A stretch of DNA of 16,252 bases from CBFGTA01 sp965651595 (GCA_965651595.1 CBFGTA010000049.1:1-16252), one strand, 5' to 3'; positions 1-7,456 are shown, numbered from the stretch's first letter. Program-made: numbers and translations. Notes: generated by a model not told the origin, from the sequence alone.

Positions 1-54
1 GGCGCGGTGTTTGGGAACGGCGCGGTGTTTGGGAACGGCGCGGTGCCTGGGAAC
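1..54 (+). repeat. Tandem 18-bp repeat, three copies, in frame with the downstream gene
   Basis: Units at 1-18 and 19-36 are identical (GGCGCGGTGTTTGGGAAC). The unit at 37-54 differs by TT to CC. A degenerate fourth unit begins at 55, where the ATG at 61 occupies the position of the GTG in each repeat. Since 18 bp is six codons, the array stays in frame and would encode GNGAVF units if translated. Every unit carries a GTG and a weak Shine-Dalgarno-like GGGAAC. The array reaches the window edge and may continue upstream. Confidence 0.9.
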
Positions 55-60
55 GGTGCA

Positions 61-1719
61 ATGTCTGACCCGGAGGAAGCCGCTGCGGAGGAAGACAGCT
101 CGGCGGTGCTCGGCACTCAGAGGCTTGGCTCCGAGGATGCTGATCGACCGGACTTGGTCGGGTCTTCCGAGGTGGTTGGTCGTCGCCAAGAGGTTGCCTG
201 GCGGTGGGCTGCAGACGTCGCGGTAGTCGCGGTCTTGGCGTGGTGGGCGATTTGGTTGGCGCTCAGCACAGGGGGAAGGGACCCGGTCGTCAACATTGTG
301 ACCGCGGGCATCTTGCTGGTCGCGATGCTGGTGACGAGGCCGTGGCGAGTGCTGCCTAACTACATTCTGGTGTGGGCGACGGTCATTGCTGTTGGTGCTG
401 TCGTGGTCGCGCTGGTCGCGCCTACGGGGATGCGCGGGGCGCCGGACGCGGCGCTCTACATCATGGCGGGCGCGACGTTTCTCGTGATTGCGGCGTGGGC
501 CAGGACGCGGGCGCGGCTGCTGGTCGTGATCTATGCGGTGTTTGGTGCCGCGCTGGTGCAGATGGCAGTGGGCACATTCGCCTGGATGGGGGCTGGCGAC
601 ACGACGACCACGATGGTGGGCAGCTTCTACTTCTTTAACACCTTCGCTGGATTCCTGATCCCCTGCGCGCTTCTGGGAGCCGGGGCGGGACTCAGCGATG
701 ACCAAGCGGTGCGGGTCGCTGGAATCGTGATCGCTGCGATCAGTTTCGCTGGGATGATTTACGCCAAGAGTCGAGCGAGCATCCTGATCACCATTGCACT
801 GTTCCTTGTCTTGGCCGTTGTGGCGGTGGTTCGCTACCGCTGGGGCGGGGTCGTGCGGGCAGTTTTCATCGCGGCGTTATCGGCTGCCGTGGTGTGGTTG
901 TTGTCTTCGCCGCTGCTGTACCGCCTCCAGGCCGGTGTGGATGTCAGGGACCTCACGGGCGGCAGCGGTGGAGCGGGAGTTGGCGGAAGTGGCAACGTTC
1001 TCGAGAAGGCGGCTCCCGTCGGCAACGCGATGGCCCGATTGGACTACACCGTGGATGCCTTGTGGGTGTTTGTCAACTGGCCATTAGCCGGGACTGGCTT
1101 CTACGGTTGGCGGTACGCAGTGGAGCAAGGCGGTGGCCAACTCAATACCAATATTGTCCACAACGGGTTCGCCCAGGCCCTCAGCGATGGGGGAATCGTC
1201 TTGGGTGCCCCCTTCGTGGCTGCCTGGGCCTTGATCGGACTGTGGGCGGTGGTCTTGGTATGGAGGGGTGCTTCTCGAGAATCTGGATTGCTGGCCCGGT
1301 CAACTCAAGAAGCCGCAGCGTCGGGAGGCGAACACAGCGAGTCCTTAGAACATCACCTAACTTCTATGGGCTCATCTGTAGCCGGGGAATCCGTAGGAGG
1401 GGGTCGGGCCCGCAGTGTGGTGGCCAGGTTCGTAGCCAGCCCTCGCGGCGACATGCTGGCGGCGGGCGTGGGTGCTGCCGTGCTGGGTGCCATGGCCCAC
1501 TCGGCGTTCGACTTCGATTGGGTGTATCCGGCAGCCTTCATGCTGGCCGCGATCATGGCGGGTCTTGCTGTTCGTTATCGGCCGCCGCGGCAACCCGGTC
1601 ACCATCTCGGGATGGCCCCCCGAATCGTCTTCATCGTGACTTGGTGCGGGTTGCTGGGTTTCGTGGCGTGGGCAACCCGCAACGGCTATGGCTTGTTCGC
1701 GATCATTTTTGAGACCTAG
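61..1719 (+). CDS. O-antigen ligase/polymerase (Wzy_C)-like polytopic membrane protein
   Basis: Probable envelope-glycan enzyme of the O-antigen ligase/polymerase superfamily, which joins or polymerises lipid-linked glycans at the outer face of the membrane. About 552 aa from the ATG at 61. A charged, acidic cytoplasmic N-terminus of about 45 residues is followed by about ten hydrophobic segments. Family-like marks are KSRAS after a membrane helix (about residue 236), a large outer loop rich in Gly/Ser, the HNGFAQALSDGG motif (about 368-379) and a late HSAFDFDW motif (about 480). A hydrophilic Ser/Glu-rich insert of about 60 residues separates the last helices. The start is uncertain. The frame is open to the window edge, and in-frame GTGs at 7, 25 and 43 lie in the tandem repeat. 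ATG 61, with GGGAACGG upstream, is the simplest choice. No other glycan gene is visible, so substrate and exact activity (ligase or polymerase) are unknown. Confidence 0.72.
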   Translation: MSDPEEAAAEEDSSAVLGTQRLGSEDADRPDLVGSSEVVGRRQEVAWRWAADVAVVAVLAWWAIWLALSTGGRDPVVNIVTAGILLVAMLVTRPWRVLPNYILVWATVIAVGAVVVALVAPTGMRGAPDAALYIMAGATFLVIAAWARTRARLLVVIYAVFGAALVQMAVGTFAWMGAGDTTTTMVGSFYFFNTFAGFLIPCALLGAGAGLSDDQAVRVAGIVIAAISFAGMIYAKSRASILITIALFLVLAVVAVVRYRWGGVVRAVFIAALSAAVVWLLSSPLLYRLQAGVDVRDLTGGSGGAGVGGSGNVLEKAAPVGNAMARLDYTVDALWVFVNWPLAGTGFYGWRYAVEQGGGQLNTNIVHNGFAQALSDGGIVLGAPFVAAWALIGLWAVVLVWRGASRESGLLARSTQEAAASGGEHSESLEHHLTSMGSSVAGESVGGGRARSVVARFVASPRGDMLAAGVGAAVLGAMAHSAFDFDWVYPAAFMLAAIMAGLAVRYRPPRQPGHHLGMAPRIVFIVTWCGLLGFVAWATRNGYGLFAIIFET

Positions 1720-1991
1720 GCGCGGGTACCAGTGATTGCGAGCAGCACCTGGCATGTGAGAGCAGTACCAGACGGGGGCGAATCGATGCGCAGGGTGAGG
1801 CCACCACGGGTCAGACGACGCCAACATGCACGCCTGGGAGAACAGTGCCATCATGGCAGCAGGCAAGGTCAGGAAACCAGCGGGACCCCACAAGGCACGG
1901 GGCCAGTGGGAACGACTCGACCAAGTCAAGTCAAGAGATCGACAGCAGGCGTGAGTTCACGAGCGCGGGCAGTGGGAGAAGGGCGGTTCGT
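1720..1991. other. Intergenic region upstream of the LacI-family gene
   Basis: About 270 bp without a convincing gene. Open frames here have weak starts and low-complexity Arg/Gln/Ser-rich translations. It holds a 13-bp palindrome at 1846-1858 and a short AAGTC direct repeat near 1923-1932. I see no clear terminator for the upstream membrane protein and no strong -10/-35 pair. Confidence 0.55.
1846..1858. promoter_or_regulatory. Perfect odd palindrome, candidate operator
   Basis: TGCCAT-C-ATGGCA is a perfect 6-bp inverted repeat around one base, about 135 bp upstream of the LacI-family start. LacI-family regulators often control themselves through short palindromes, but the family usually prefers CG-centred sites. 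Assignment as an operator is a guess. A chance palindrome remains possible. Confidence 0.25.
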
Positions 1992-3020
1992 ATGAGTCCT
2001 CGGGGACCTGTGCCCTCAGGGTCTAATCGGGCCACTCTGCAGGCTGTCGCCCGGAAGGCAGGCGTAGCGGTGTCGACGGCCTCTCGGGCCCTGCATGGCA
2101 CCGGGCCATGTGCCCCAGAGACAGTCCGCAAGGTGCGACGGGCAGCTGTAGAACTTGGCTATGAACCCGACGGTCGACTGCGCCAGAATCCCTACGGGTA
2201 TACGCGTGGGTTTGTTGCCATTGTTTTGGATCTCGATACCGTGTCGGCTTATCCCCATGGGCTAGGTACGTTCTGGTTCCGCACCCTGAACCGCTTAACC
2301 CATAACCTCGCCGTGGAGAACATCGCAGTGGCGCAGGTGACGGCCAACGCGTCGGACATGCTCAGGGACCTGCCAGTCGACATCATCCATGTGATGTCGG
2401 CCAGTAACGACCTCCAAAGTCTGCCGGATCTGGCAGACGTAAAGAGGACCTCGATTGGTCCGCCTGGCGCACCCCTGGGTCGAGATCTTTATGACTACGC
2501 AACGTATCACTTCGTGGGGATGACCCACCGAGCCCTGGATCACCTCCATTCACGGGGCGCACATCGAATCGCGGTCCATCCTGGCCTGGCGGGTTGGTGG
2601 GTCACGTCGATTGTTCGGCGGGCCGTCAAGGAATGGGGACTCGACCATGGGGTCTTGGTGGAAATCGTCGACAGTGCCGCCCCGGCCATCGAGTTGGAGG
2701 CGCACTTCCGAAACGCCATCCAGCGCGGTTGTGACGCCATCTTGGATTTCGGTAGCCAGTCGGCCATGTTGGTCCGGCTGTGTGCTGGTGAGGGACGCAA
2801 GATCCCCGACGACATCATGATCATGAGTGTGAGCGAGGCAGTGGCTGAGCAACTGCTCGTGCCGAGCGTCACCACCGTTGACCTTGAGGCCAGCGAGTAC
2901 GGCGACCAGCTGACCCGAGTCATCCTCAACGCTATGGCTGGCGGTCCGCCTCTGCGTTTGGTCTGTGACCCCCCGATTACCGTTCGCGAATCCACCCTGC
3001 GAGGCGCGGTGCCTCACTAG
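1992..3020 (+). CDS. LacI-family transcriptional regulator
   Basis: DNA-binding repressor-type protein of 342 aa, the usual family length. The LacI helix-turn-helix lies at about 14-36 (TLQAVARKAGVAVSTASRAL), followed by the APETVRKV...ELGYEPD third helix to residue 60. A periplasmic-binding-protein-like ligand domain follows (about 73-340). It ends with the typical TTVDLEASEYG and a PPITVRESTLRG tail. ATG 1992 is chosen because GGGAGAAGGGCGG lies just before it and the helix-turn-helix starts soon after; an in-frame GTG at 1845 would add an unlikely low-complexity 49-residue tail. The hinge (60-72, DGRLRQNPYGYTR) lacks the usual AxxL hinge-helix pattern. The effector is unknown. Its place directly before purA, same strand, 231 bp away, invites a purine role, as with the LacI-family PurR of enterobacteria, but nothing here proves it. 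Confidence 0.88.
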   Translation: MSPRGPVPSGSNRATLQAVARKAGVAVSTASRALHGTGPCAPETVRKVRRAAVELGYEPDGRLRQNPYGYTRGFVAIVLDLDTVSAYPHGLGTFWFRTLNRLTHNLAVENIAVAQVTANASDMLRDLPVDIIHVMSASNDLQSLPDLADVKRTSIGPPGAPLGRDLYDYATYHFVGMTHRALDHLHSRGAHRIAVHPGLAGWWVTSIVRRAVKEWGLDHGVLVEIVDSAAPAIELEAHFRNAIQRGCDAILDFGSQSAMLVRLCAGEGRKIPDDIMIMSVSEAVAEQLLVPSVTTVDLEASEYGDQLTRVILNAMAGGPPLRLVCDPPITVRESTLRGAVPH

Positions 3021-3045
3021 GCGCTGGTGGCCACGTCCAGCCCAA

Positions 3046-3078
3046 AATTCGCTCGCTTTCGCCCGCAATTCACTCACT
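3046..3078 (+). repeat. Direct repeats 21 bp apart upstream of purA
   Basis: AATTCGCTCGCT (3046-3057) and AATTCACTCACT (3067-3078) match at 10 of 12 positions and start 21 bp apart, two helical turns. They lie about 26-58 bp upstream of the candidate -10 at 3104-3109. This is the arrangement expected for a pair of regulator sites on one face of the helix. The binding protein is unknown. Confidence 0.4.
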
Positions 3079-3103
3079 CCGAGCTGTCTGGTCCGCATGT
3101 TGC

Positions 3104-3109
3104 GATAAT
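3104..3109 (+). promoter_or_regulatory. Candidate -10 element for purA (GATAAT)
   Basis: GATAAT matches the TATAAT consensus at five of six positions. It lies 142 bp upstream of the purA ATG. No good -35 hexamer is seen at 16-19 bp, which is common in actinobacteria. Transcription would begin near 3116, just before the inverted repeat at 3118-3143. Confidence 0.4.
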
Positions 3110-3117
3110 CTGGCAGG

Positions 3118-3143
3118 GCGTGCCGCCGAGGAGTGCGGCACGC
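3118..3143 (+). promoter_or_regulatory. Perfect 9-bp hairpin in the purA 5' region
   Basis: GCGTGCCGC (3118-3126) and GCGGCACGC (3135-3143) are perfect reverse complements around an 8-nt loop, CGAGGAGT, which contains a Shine-Dalgarno-like GAGGAG. No T-run follows, so it is not a classic intrinsic terminator. It would sit at the very 5' end of a transcript from the GATAAT at 3104. It could stabilise the mRNA, act as an operator or regulate translation. A weaker 6-bp stem (CGGGCT 3166-3171 / AGCCCG 3183-3188) follows. Confidence 0.5.
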
Positions 3144-3251
3144 TGTTGTGTGTCGGTCACTTGAGCGGGCTCGACACAGGCAAGCCCGTCCGCGCCTGCG
3201 CACGGGAGGACGGCTGGGTGGTAGTCGGCCGCAGAACGGTTAGGGGAACGC

Positions 3252-4535
3252 ATGCCAGCGATCGTGCTCGTCGGGGCCCAATGGGGAGACGAGGGCAAAG
3301 GCAAGGCGACGGACTTACTTGGTGGAACCGTCGACTACGTCGTTCGGTACCAGGGCGGCAACAACGCCGGGCACACTGTCGTCATCGGTGACGACCACTA
3401 CGCCTTGCACCTGCTTCCTTCAGGAATTCTGACCCCGGAATGTACTCCCGTCATCGGCAACGGCGTCGTCATCGACCCGGCCGTGCTGTTAGCTGAACTC
3501 GCTGGCCTTCACGATCGCGGCATCGACACGAGTCGCCTCAAGATCAGTGCCAATGCTCATCTGATCACCCCGTACCACGTCGTCTATGACAAGACCAGCG
3601 AGCGGTTCTTGGGGCGGGCCCGGATTGGGACGACCGGCCGCGGGATCGGCCCGGCGTACATGGACAAGGTCGCTCGGGTTGGCATCCGCGTACAGGACTT
3701 GTTCGACGAGAAGATCCTATTCCAAAAGGTCGAACAGGCTCTCGACAACCGCAACCAAGTGTTCGTCAAAGTGTTCAATCGCCGCGCCTTCGAAGTTGCG
3801 AACGTGGTTGATGCGCTCTTGGAGTTCGCTGAACCGCTCGCTCCGTACATCACCGACACCTCGCTGTTGCTGAATCAGGCTCTCGACGACGGCAAGTTTG
3901 TGCTGCTCGAAGGTTCTCAAGGCACCCTGCTCGACATTGACCATGGAACCTATCCCTTCGTGACGTCGTCGAACCCGACAGCGGGCGGTGCGTGCGCGGG
4001 CAGTGGCATTGGGCCAACCCGGATAGATCGGGCGGTGGGCATTCTCAAGGCTTATACGACTCGGGTCGGGTCGGGGCCGTTCCCGACGGAACTGTTCGAC
4101 GATGATGGTGAAAGGCTCCGCCAGGTGGGCGGAGAAGTAGGGGTCACGACCGGCCGTGACCGCCGCTGTGGCTGGTTCGATGGGCCGATCGCCCGCTACG
4201 CCACCCGCATCAACGGCCTGACCGACATGTTCCTGACAAAGTTGGACGTCTTGACTGGCTGGGAACAGATTCCGGTGTGCGTGGCTTACGATATTGACGG
4301 CCGGACGGTGACCGAAATCCCGGAGAGTCAGACCGACTTTCATCATGCCACTCCCATCTATGAGTACCTGCCCGGTTGGTCCCAGGACATTGCCCAGGCT
4401 CGCACCTTTGAGGATCTACCGGTCGAGGCGCAGCAGTACGTCAAGTTCGTGGAGGAACAGTCACGGTGCCCGGTCTCGGCGATCGGCGTCGGACAAGACC
4501 GCAACGCCACTATCGTCATCAATGAGTTGGTCTAG
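3252..4535 (+). CDS. purA: Adenylosuccinate synthase
   Basis: Cytoplasmic GTP-dependent enzyme that joins IMP and aspartate to give adenylosuccinate, the first committed step from IMP to AMP. 427 aa, full family length. The N-terminal WGDEGKGK loop (11-18) carries Asp13, and His41 in GGNNAGHTV fits the second catalytic residue. TTGRGIGPAYMDK (127-139), EGSQGTLLDIDHGTYPFVTS (220-239), VTTGRDRRCGWFD (298-310) and the guanine-binding TKLD (329-332) are all present. The C-terminal VGQDRNATI (413-421) is a slight variant of the usual VGPxRxxTI. ATG 3252 follows AGGGGAA with normal spacing. Its product is the substrate of PurB, encoded farther on in the same direction. Confidence 0.98.
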   Translation: MPAIVLVGAQWGDEGKGKATDLLGGTVDYVVRYQGGNNAGHTVVIGDDHYALHLLPSGILTPECTPVIGNGVVIDPAVLLAELAGLHDRGIDTSRLKISANAHLITPYHVVYDKTSERFLGRARIGTTGRGIGPAYMDKVARVGIRVQDLFDEKILFQKVEQALDNRNQVFVKVFNRRAFEVANVVDALLEFAEPLAPYITDTSLLLNQALDDGKFVLLEGSQGTLLDIDHGTYPFVTSSNPTAGGACAGSGIGPTRIDRAVGILKAYTTRVGSGPFPTELFDDDGERLRQVGGEVGVTTGRDRRCGWFDGPIARYATRINGLTDMFLTKLDVLTGWEQIPVCVAYDIDGRTVTEIPESQTDFHHATPIYEYLPGWSQDIAQARTFEDLPVEAQQYVKFVEEQSRCPVSAIGVGQDRNATIVINELV

Positions 4536-4612
4536 TCGACAGGACCAGTCGACAGGACCAGCCGACAGGAATCGGCGACACACTCGGTCCCAGAGCCAGG
4601 CGACAGGGAGGT
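4536..4612 (+). repeat. Decaying 13-bp tandem repeat in the purA-aminotransferase spacer
   Basis: TCGACAGGACCAG occurs exactly at 4536-4548 and 4549-4561. A partial copy (CCGACAGGAATCG) follows at 4562-4574, a weaker one (GCGACACACTCGG) at 4575-4587, and GCGACAGGGAGGT at 4600-4612. The array starts immediately after the purA stop. The last unit supplies the GGGAGG ribosome binding site of the next gene. Confidence 0.8.
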
Positions 4613-4616
4613 CACA

Positions 4617-6044
4617 GTGTCGGGAATATCGCGCACCGGGACAAGCGCCGGGACAGGTCCTGAGCCAAGCGCCCGTAGCGGTACTCGAGCCGGTCCGTCG
4701 CGGACCGCACAGGTCGGCCAGGCTGACTCGCAACATGTATTCCACTCGTGGTCGACCCAATCCGGCCCGCCTCAACTCGCGATCGAGTCCGCCGAAGGTT
4801 GTTGGCTGACCGACTACGACGGCCAGCGGTACTTTGACTTCTCCAGCCAACTCATCTTCACCAACATCGGCCACCAGCATCCGCGCGTGGTGGCCGCCAT
4901 CACTGAGCAGACCCAGCGGTTGTGCACGCTCGGGCCCGCTCTCACCACCGGAATTAGGGCGGAGGCCGCGGCCGCAATCTGTGAGCAGTTTGGCCCCACC
5001 CACAACCGCGTGTTCTTCACCAACGGGGGCGCCGATGCGGTCGAGAACGCTATCCGGATGGCTCGGCAGTTCACGGGACGTCGGAAGGTGTTGTCGAGCT
5101 ATCGGTCGTATCACGGCAACACCGGAGCGGCAATCGCCGCGACGGGAGACCCTCGCAGGTGGCCCAACGAGTTCGCCAGCGACCACGTGCACTTCTTGAG
5201 CCCGTTCTTGTACCGCTCAGCATTCGGGGCCGAGACGCTCGCCCAAGAGTGCGAGCGGGCGCTACTGCATCTGCGGGCCGTCATCGAACTCGAGGGGCCA
5301 GCCACGATCGCGGCCGTATTACTCGAATCGATGATCGGTTCGGCTGGCGTGATCCCGCCGCCGCCCGGGTACTTGCAGGGCGTCAGGGACTTGTGTGACG
5401 AGTTCGGCATCGTCTACATAGCTGATGAAGTCATGGTGGGGTTCGGCCGCACCGGCCGATGGTTCGGCTTTGAACTTGACGCCCCGGTCACTCCCGACCT
5501 GGTGACGATCGCCAAAGGTGTGAACTCGGGTTACGTCCCGGTCGGGGCGGTGGTGATCTCTGATGCGATCGCCGACCACTTCAACGATCGCCCATTCCCG
5601 GGTGGGCTGACCTACAGTGGACACCCACTGGCCTGCGCCAGCATCGTCGCCAACCTGGCCGTGCTGCGCGAGGAACGGCTCGTCGAACGTGCTGACAACA
5701 TGGGCAGTAACGTGCTCGGCCCCGGACTCAGGGAACTCGCGACGCGGCACCCAAGTGTTGGTGAAGTTCGCGGGGCGGGCATGTTCTGGGCACTCGAGTT
5801 GGTGGCCGACCGGCAATCCCGAGCTGAGTTGGTGGCAGCGGTCGGGCCGGATGACACGCCAACGACAGCCGCGGCGATGGCTCGTCTAGCGGCGGCGGGT
5901 CGCAGTCAGGGGTTGATATTGTTTACCGCGGCCAACCGCATCCACCTCGCGCCGCCGCTAGTCGCGGCCGAAACAGAACTGGTGGAGGCGCTGGAACGGC
6001 TGGACTCGGTCATCGCTGAGGCCGACCGCCTCGCGCAGTTGTGA
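4617..6044 (+). CDS. Class III PLP-dependent aminotransferase
   Basis: 475-aa fold-type I, class III (omega-amino acid type) transaminase that moves an amino group between an amine or omega-amino acid and a keto acid using pyridoxal phosphate. Visible marks are the NGGADAVENAIRMAR cofactor phosphate loop (136-150), SYHGNTG (164-170), ADEVMVGFGRTG (269-280) with Asp270 to pair with the PLP ring nitrogen, TIAKG with the Schiff-base Lys300, and LTYSGHPLACAS (331-342). The GTG at 4617 follows GGGAGG at good spacing. A Gly/Ser/Thr-rich tail of about 38 residues precedes the conserved fold. The YSGHPLAC region recalls taurine-, beta-alanine- or GABA-type enzymes, but the substrate cannot be told. 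It lies between purA and purD, 81 bp after purA, and may be co-transcribed with it. No purine reaction needs it. Confidence 0.9.
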   Translation: MSGISRTGTSAGTGPEPSARSGTRAGPSRTAQVGQADSQHVFHSWSTQSGPPQLAIESAEGCWLTDYDGQRYFDFSSQLIFTNIGHQHPRVVAAITEQTQRLCTLGPALTTGIRAEAAAAICEQFGPTHNRVFFTNGGADAVENAIRMARQFTGRRKVLSSYRSYHGNTGAAIAATGDPRRWPNEFASDHVHFLSPFLYRSAFGAETLAQECERALLHLRAVIELEGPATIAAVLLESMIGSAGVIPPPPGYLQGVRDLCDEFGIVYIADEVMVGFGRTGRWFGFELDAPVTPDLVTIAKGVNSGYVPVGAVVISDAIADHFNDRPFPGGLTYSGHPLACASIVANLAVLREERLVERADNMGSNVLGPGLRELATRHPSVGEVRGAGMFWALELVADRQSRAELVAAVGPDDTPTTAAAMARLAAAGRSQGLILFTAANRIHLAPPLVAAETELVEALERLDSVIAEADRLAQL

Positions 6045-6081
6045 GCGCAACGCCGCACATCAGTACACCAGTGCCCGCCTT

Positions 6082-6123
6082 GCCTAGGTGTCCCCGCAGA
6101 GGTTCGACCGCCTCGGGCTAGGC
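6082..6123. promoter_or_regulatory. Spaced inverted repeat reaching the purD -10
   Basis: GCCTAG (6082-6087) and CTAGGC (6118-6123) are perfect reverse complements separated by 30 bp. The right arm covers most of the TAGGCT -10. This could allow one regulator to hold both sites, but the arms are short and chance is a real alternative. Confidence 0.2.
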
Positions 6124-6130
6124 TTGTTTC
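6117..6130 (+). promoter_or_regulatory. Candidate leaderless promoter of purD (TAGGCT, 6 nt, GTG)
   Basis: TAGGCT at 6119-6124 fits the actinobacterial TANNNT -10. It is followed by only six bases (TGTTTC) before the GTG start, so the mRNA would begin at or next to the start codon. No Shine-Dalgarno sequence precedes the GTG, which agrees with a leaderless message. No clear -35 is visible. The 9-mer GCTAGGCTT (6117-6125) recurs before purC with one change. Confidence 0.6.
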
Positions 6131-7456
6131 GTGAAGGTACTTGTGCTGGGATCGGGCGGGCGAGAGCACGCCATCGTGCGAGCTCTGAGCCGCGACCTAG
6201 GAGTGAGTGAGATTCTCGCCGCTCCCGGCAACCCGGGAATATCCGAACTAGCTACCTGCCTACCCCTGGACATCGCCGATGGGCAGGCAGTCGCCGATGC
6301 CGCCGTCGCTCACCAGGTCGACCTTGTGGTGGTTGGCCCGGAGGCGCCCCTGGTGGCTGGTGTCGCGGACGCTGTTCGTGATCGGGGTGTGGCTGTGTTC
6401 GGGCCCAGCGCTGCCGCCGCCGAACTCGAGGCCAGCAAGACGTTCGCCAAGCAGGTGATGTCGGAGGCCGCAGTCCCGACGGCGGCGGCCGTCAGCTGCA
6501 CTTGTCTCGATGAGGTGGTCGCGGCGGTCGACCGCTTCGGGTCGCCCTACGTCGTCAAGGACGACGGACTCGCGGCAGGCAAGGGTGTCGTGGTCACCGA
6601 TGATCGGGCGGCGGCCTTGGCTCACGCCGAGTCGTGTCTGGACGGCACCGGCCGGGTCGTCATCGAGGAGTACCTCGACGGTCCGGAAGTCAGTCTGTTC
6701 TGCATCAGCGACGGCCAGCGAGCCGTGCCGTTACAGCCTGCGCAAGATTTCAAGCGTGCCTTCGACGGCGACCAGGGCCCCAACACGGGAGGCATGGGGG
6801 CCTATACCCCGTTGCCGTGGGCGCCCAAGGACCTGACGGACACGATCATGGCCTCGGTAGTCCGGCCGACGATCAAGGCGATGGCGGATCGCGGAACTCC
6901 GTTTGTGGGTTTGCTGTACGCAGGCCTGGCTTTGACGTCGCGGGGTCTGCGGGTGGTTGAGTTCAACGTCCGCTTCGGAGACCCCGAGACGCAGGCGGTT
7001 CTCGAAATGCTCAAGACTCCGCTCGGGGCGGTGCTGATGGCGGCTGCTCGGGGCGAGTTGGCCGAGGATCTCGCCCTCGAATGGCACGACGGTGCTGCGG
7101 TAGTGGTCGTCGTGGCGGCCCACAACTATCCCGGCACTCCTCGGACAGGAGATCGGATCACCGGAATCGAGGCTGCCGCCAATGTCGAGGGGGCGGCGGT
7201 CTTGCATGCAGGCACCGCTATCGAGAGGGAGTCGGGCGAACTCGTCAGCTCAGGAGGCCGCGTGCTGGGAGTGGTGGGGCGGGGAGAGGACTTATCTCAC
7301 GCCCGGGCCGTGGCTTACGAGGCCTGCGCGCACGTCAAACTTGCCGACAGCCAACGGCGCGAAGACATCGCGCTACGGGCCGCCGAAGGGCACATCACGG
7401 TGGGTGCCGCCGACGCCCGCGGTATTCAGGAATCCACCGAAGGAGCACAAGGATGA
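6131..7456 (+). CDS. purD: Phosphoribosylamine-glycine ligase (GAR synthetase)
   Basis: ATP-grasp enzyme of the second IMP step: phosphoribosylamine + glycine + ATP gives GAR, ADP and phosphate. 441 aa, full length. The N-terminal domain opens with VLVLGSGGREHA (3-14) and holds GPEAPLVAG (69-77). The ATP-grasp part has FGPSAAAAELEASK (90-103), VVKDDGLAAGKGV (141-153), QDFKRAFDGDQGPNTGGMGA (205-224) and the metal-binding FNVRFGDPETQ (278-288). The C-terminal domain has the VVVVAAHNYPG stretch. GTG 6131 is set by the start of the fold and by the leaderless-type promoter six bases upstream. Its stop overlaps the purB start by 4 bp, so the two are translationally coupled. Confidence 0.97.
   Translation: MKVLVLGSGGREHAIVRALSRDLGVSEILAAPGNPGISELATCLPLDIADGQAVADAAVAHQVDLVVVGPEAPLVAGVADAVRDRGVAVFGPSAAAAELEASKTFAKQVMSEAAVPTAAAVSCTCLDEVVAAVDRFGSPYVVKDDGLAAGKGVVVTDDRAAALAHAESCLDGTGRVVIEEYLDGPEVSLFCISDGQRAVPLQPAQDFKRAFDGDQGPNTGGMGAYTPLPWAPKDLTDTIMASVVRPTIKAMADRGTPFVGLLYAGLALTSRGLRVVEFNVRFGDPETQAVLEMLKTPLGAVLMAAARGELAEDLALEWHDGAAVVVVVAAHNYPGTPRTGDRITGIEAAANVEGAAVLHAGTAIERESGELVSSGGRVLGVVGRGEDLSHARAVAYEACAHVKLADSQRREDIALRAAEGHITVGAADARGIQESTEGAQG

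Noticed and set aside
894..1712. Alternative plus-strand frame inside the O-antigen ligase-like gene
   Set aside because: Arg/Gly/Cys-rich translation typical of an out-of-frame GC-rich shadow. The other frame has membrane helices and family motifs.
1845..1991. Upstream extension of the LacI-family gene from GTG 1845
   Set aside because: It would add 49 residues before a normal-length family member, while ATG 1992 has a good ribosome binding site and sits at the expected distance from the helix-turn-helix.
1732..1995. GTG-started 87-residue frame between the membrane protein and the regulator
   Set aside because: No ribosome binding site, Arg/Gln/Ser-rich low-complexity translation, and it overlaps the well-supported regulator start region.
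3023..3041. GCTGG/CCAGC stem just after the regulator stop as a terminator
   Set aside because: Only five base pairs with a 9-nt loop and no T-run.
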